A stretch of 64,000 nt of DNA from Phascolomyces articulosus (taxonomy: Eukaryota; Mucoromycota; Mucoromycetes; Mucorales; Lichtheimiaceae), in assembly GCA_025677815.1 (NCBI GenBank), contig JAIXMP010000012.1, forward strand, positions 62,001 through 126,000, given 5' to 3'. Position numbers and translations under genes: made by a program. Below, in pieces: positions 60,501-64,000 of the stretch (the first letter of the stretch is position 1; each line of letters opens with the position of its first letter). The notes below the pieces were generated by a model. The model had not been told where the DNA came from, ran no database searches, and saw nothing but the letters and a program-made list of their open reading frames with translations.

Positions 60501-61461
60501 ACCACGGAAAACAAGACATACTAACAGCAGCCATCAATCCAAACCGGATAAGGATATTCCGAGTGGCAAGGGATCCATGATATAAGATGGTCACACTAAA
60601 AGTCAAAGATCCAGAGCACACGTCCTTGGCCAGGTCTGGCCAGAACCCTCAGGACCGTAGATACCCCATGCGACGGAACTGGGCTTTAGGAAACATATAT
60701 TGTGTATTATTCAAATAGTGACCTTTGAATCAATGACTGATACGATTTGGATATGCAAGAAAAAGAAAAAAGTAGACAGATCCTATTGATCGGACTTATG
60801 TGTGTGAAATAATCTACTCCCTTTAAAACAACGTGACAGATTTCTTTCATTTTTGCATAAAAGAAAAAAAACTCCGTTGTTACAAAGGGGAAATAAAAAA
60901 AATAGAAAAACTCAAAAAAAAGGTTAATTTACTTTTCTTCATTCCATTTAAATCGCAAAAAGAAAGAAACAAACGCGTAAATACTTACCATAAAGAAACT
61001 TGTATCAATAGGACCATCCTTTTTTTCTTTCTTGCTATTCCGTTTGATCATCATATCCCTGAAACTGTCAACAACCATAGAGAATACGTCCCATCCACCA
61101 CTGCCGTCGGGCGGTATCCACAGCCCAGTCAGGTTCCAACCAGATTCCTGACCGTGTGGAAATCATCTGTACCCCTTCACTCCAATGACCATAGGTGATC
61201 GCATCATATCATAAAGATGTTAGTTGTATATCTCCAATACCCTTTACCTTCAGCTTGGAAAAAATGACCAACTGCTAGTATGCCTTGCTACCGCTTCACC
61301 ACTGCCACAAAATCCCAGAAACCGGACACGAGATAACACAAGACCTATCCATAAAAAGAGCATTTTGATTGATTGCTTAAAAAAAATATATTCATCCAAA
61401 TATACTTTGATTTATACAATAACAATATGTACATTTGTTTGCTTTTAAATAAAATAAAACT
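60501..61461. other. Non-coding stretch upstream of nothing annotated; GC-richer patch
   Basis: A patch at 60480-60690 has higher G+C and the paired words TTGGCCAGG and TCTGGCCAG. A second patch at 61050-61340 reads weakly as coding debris (EYVPSTTAVGRYPQPSQVP). No intact ORF or RNA gene can be supported. The right end is the 3' flank of the HET-domain gene. Confidence 0.35.
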
Positions 61462-63203
61462 TTATTGAATAATAAACTCTTTTGCTTCATTATGGACATC
61501 TCCAAAAATCGAGCTTAAAATTTCATCTGGATCATCAGAAATAAATTCCTTGTGGAACGTACCCCCAAGATAATAAATACCAATGGCTTTGTACCGTTCT
61601 TTTGTGCCGTTTGCAGCATCCACATATTTCTTGATAACAGGGAGGAAATAGTCATATGTATAACCATCAGAAAGACATAATGATGGTAATTCCTCCACCT
61701 TAAAAAGTAAACCATAGGATTTGAGCAAAATAGGCAAAATGATACATTCATCACAATTTTCAGTCAATGAGAGTGGTCTTGCTTGCATGACGGGAGCATC
61801 TTGTGGTTGATAATAATGAGTGGCGAAACCGCCTGAAACATTTGTCATTTTAATTGCCCAATCTATTATAGCAGTATCCTCTTCAACTGTATTAGATCCA
61901 CTTTTCGCTATCCACCGCTTATCAAACTTATAAATCTGTTGGTTCCATTGATGTTTGTCGTGAGATAACGGTGAGAAGCATCCCCAATCATACGGTACTA
62001 CCGATAGTGTCCTGTAATATTTGGTTGATATATGAAGAAGCATATCATCACAAATAGAATGCTGGGGTTGAAGCCATGTGGTTGTGGTAGTAACACGTCT
62101 ATCGAGATGATACCCAGAAACACCAGTCCATGAAGGTAGATTATGATTCTTCATTGTATTGACACGAGATTCCTTACCATAGTAAACGAGGTTCGATGCA
62201 AAACAAAGAATGGATAGACCAATTGTTGCAATGGTCCGATAAAAGTGATGGAAGGTAGCTTTAATATCGATTTCATAGTTGATTTCCATATTTTTAAACA
62301 TATCGGGAAAAATGTTGGCCAAAGAAAAAATTTTGTCATGTTCCTTTGAACTCGTTCGAAAATGGGCCTGGTTTAGTGCTTGATTGACACTTCCTCCTCC
62401 TTGTTGTTGATTAGCAAAATCAAGCATCATCCGTAATGAAAAAGGGTCAGATGTGGTAGGTGTGTCGCATGTATGAAAACTATGTTGCCAGAAATGAGTG
62501 TCTGTCCCAATTACTAATATACGTTTTGATGACATTGTTTCTTCTAATGTCCAGCTTCGTTTCCGCCAAAGTGATTTTCCTACCATACGAATCAAAGCTA
62601 CTGTGATTGCTCCTATGCGGCCAAACGCAGGGTTGATGATATCAAAATCTTTTGGGTCATGAATATGGACTTCAGGTATAATTGCCACAGTATAACCCGC
62701 ATTGTTGTAGACCTTATGCATTTGTTTAATTTCTCGTAGTTTGATTTCATCGTCAGATTGATCAATGCATATTTTATCGTACCACAAATATTCAATTTCG
62801 AAATCTTTGCAGATTTGTTGAAGAAGCTCTTGTATGTCACACGTTTTATAGTAGCCTTGCTCCTGGTGGATGGTAAAAACTGGACTTCATATATTCCTTC
62901 CTCTGTAAGTGTCATAGTGGTAAGGTCCCCTTTGTTCATATCATATCCTTCAACAATACAATGTCCTTCATTGTCGATGCAGTCATATTCACCGTTTTCT
63001 TTTTGTACAACATCTCCGGATTGTTCCCAAACATAGGAGAGAGCACAATAACCAGTTTCTACTTGTTTGCCTGGGACTTTCTTCCAATCTGAAACACGAA
63101 TGAGGTATGTGGGTCGATATTCTCCTGCAGTGGCATCACGTCGATACCATGTAGTATCCACTACATTTAGTGATCTTTGGTTGCGGCAATAGGTAAGGTA
63201 CAT
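61462..63203 (-). pseudogene. HET-domain (heterokaryon incompatibility-like) protein gene with one frameshift
   Basis: Two minus-strand frames together encode a protein of about 580 aa with no introns. The first half runs from ATG at 63203 (MYLTYCRNQRSLNVVDTTWY) and contains the opening of a HET domain, TGYCALSYVWEQSGDVV. The second frame carries the rest: QQICKDFEIEYLWYDKICID, REIKQMHKVYNNAGYTVAII and SLWRKRSWTLEETMSSKRIL, then about 330 residues of variable C-terminal region to the stop at 61462. The HET core therefore spans both frames; the break falls near 62826-62840 and needs a 1-nt change. HET proteins trigger non-self recognition cell death in ascomycetes; roles in early-diverging fungi are not established. 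The gene is either a recent pseudogene or intact with one sequencing error. Confidence 0.8.
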
Positions 63204-64000
63204 ATTTCTTTTTGAAAATTTTCATGTTTTAGAGAAAAAAAAGTTTAGAATATTGCCAACAGAATAATTTGATGATGATTACCTTGTTTTCGCTGTTTAT
63301 TTAATGTTGTGTCGCGATATACAAAAAGTTTGTTTGATGGAGAATAAGAAAAAGATGTTGACGATGGAGGACAAAAATATAAAGAGAAAAGAAAGGACGA
63401 TAAAAAGAATGAGTGATGGAAATAATCAATTGCTAAGCCGAAGAAGCATTTTTGGATTGTTGTGTAATGTTTTACATGAAAAAAATAAAGGCTTCCTATT
63501 TTATAAAAAATGAGCGCCTGCGCTTCGCTTCGTGTCATTTAACAGGTTCGCATCGCAAGGGGTATTCCCCTCTTGACCCCCATTGCAACCATGTTCAGAG
63601 TAGTATAAGAGGTGTTTTGTTTAAAGCCATATATTTATCTATTTGTGTGTTCAAAGCTTAATTTTTCATTTTGAGTTGTAAGCCCAAAGCTTTACATGTT
63701 ATTATTGCTGGAAAAAAATGATGACTACTCGCTTCGCAAGTTGTCATCATTTTTTTTTCCTTTTCCTATCATGATCTAAGCCTAAACACTATAAAAAAGC
63801 TATCGAATAAAAAAAAATACACGCGAATTATTATCTACAATGACTATTAGAGCAATACTGGTAGTTAAGTTAACCTAACCTACCCCTACCTGTCTGCTTA
63901 ATTGAACTAACTCTTATTACTCATTGGCCTCAACCCCTTATTGATCTCGATCTTTAGGATAACATGAATTTTACTTGTGTTCAGATGACAAACGAAATCA
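63204..64000. other. Right-end non-coding region
   Basis: About 800 bp with only noise ORFs. It includes the probable promoter of the HET gene, a GC-richer segment near 63510-63600 with AAGGGG/CCCCTT, and the palindrome listed separately. The last 150 bp have CCTAACC/CTACC-like words (63872-63891) but no regular telomeric repeat. Confidence 0.4.
63710..63760. repeat. Imperfect 51-bp palindrome
   Basis: GGAAAAAAATGATGAC (63710-63725) pairs with GTCATCA-T9-CC (63743-63760), with an inner imperfect stem ACTCGC-TTC-GCAAGT. A related word, CGCTTCGCTTCGTGTCATTT, lies about 210 bp upstream (about 63518). It could be the end or core of a small inverted-repeat element. Confidence 0.6.

Noticed and set aside
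63872..63891. CCTAACCTACCCCTACC near the right edge as telomeric repeat
   Set aside because: No regular repeat unit and no continuation; only a few similar words.
1..64000. CRISPR array, bacterial operon, rRNA or self-splicing intron
   Set aside because: No regularly spaced repeats with unique spacers, no rRNA motif and no bacterial gene order seen on either strand.

Overview
The window looks like nuclear DNA of a filamentous fungus. The coding genes are split by many short GT..AG introns. Intergenic and intronic DNA is strongly AT-rich and full of A/T runs. The gene set (fungal sterol glucosyltransferase ATG26, Rax2-type polarity protein, Rtc4-domain protein, Sos7-like kinetochore protein, HET-domain protein) is fungal. 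The overall style, and an ARHGAP-like SH3-WW-PH-RhoGAP protein, suggest an early-diverging lineage, most likely Mucoromycota (Mucorales). That placement is inference; no rRNA or marker gene is present to settle it.

Layout. 1-4.2 kb: the 5' end of asparaginyl-tRNA synthetase (off the left edge) is divergent from a molybdopterin synthase large subunit, followed by a cytochrome P450. 5.1-14 kb: a Rax2-like membrane protein with a C-terminal SH3 domain is divergent from a SH3-WW-PH-RhoGAP protein, a head-to-head pair of polarity genes. 14.2-19.7 kb: ATG26. 21.1-21.7 kb: a small multi-pass membrane protein. 21.7-33.6 kb: a gene-poor, repeat-bearing island. It holds a broken DDE transposase, a probable Mutator-like transposase fossil, hAT-end-like CGGAT repeats, a 21-bp minisatellite, a diverged direct duplication and a tRNA-like Pol III unit lacking a D arm. 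33.6-55.1 kb: a dense housekeeping block with an acidic unknown protein, COQ4, an Rtc4-domain protein, MIOS/Sea4, a SMARCD/BAF60 SWIB protein, a cyclase-family protein, eIF4A3, a Sos7-like protein, PTH2 and a CorA/Mnr2 Mg2+ transporter. 55.1-64 kb: a second gene-poor island with two related pogo-like MITEs, coding-like debris and tandem repeats, ending in a frameshifted HET-domain gene.

There is no operon-like logic, but several genes share themes. Rax2 and the RhoGAP both act in cell polarity. COQ4, PTH2 and possibly the CorA protein relate to organelle function. eIF4A3, SMARCD, MIOS and Sos7 are core nuclear or signalling factors. Several neighbours share divergent promoters (0.93/1.17 kb, 9.9/10.8 kb, 46.8/47.2 kb, 52.4/53.2 kb). 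I see no bacterial-type system, CRISPR array or rRNA. The most distinctive items are the Rax2-SH3 architecture next to an SH3-RhoGAP, the microexons in the RhoGAP, the D-armless tRNA-like element, the MITE pair, the overlapping uORF on the Mg2+ transporter and the cyclase with an altered metal motif.
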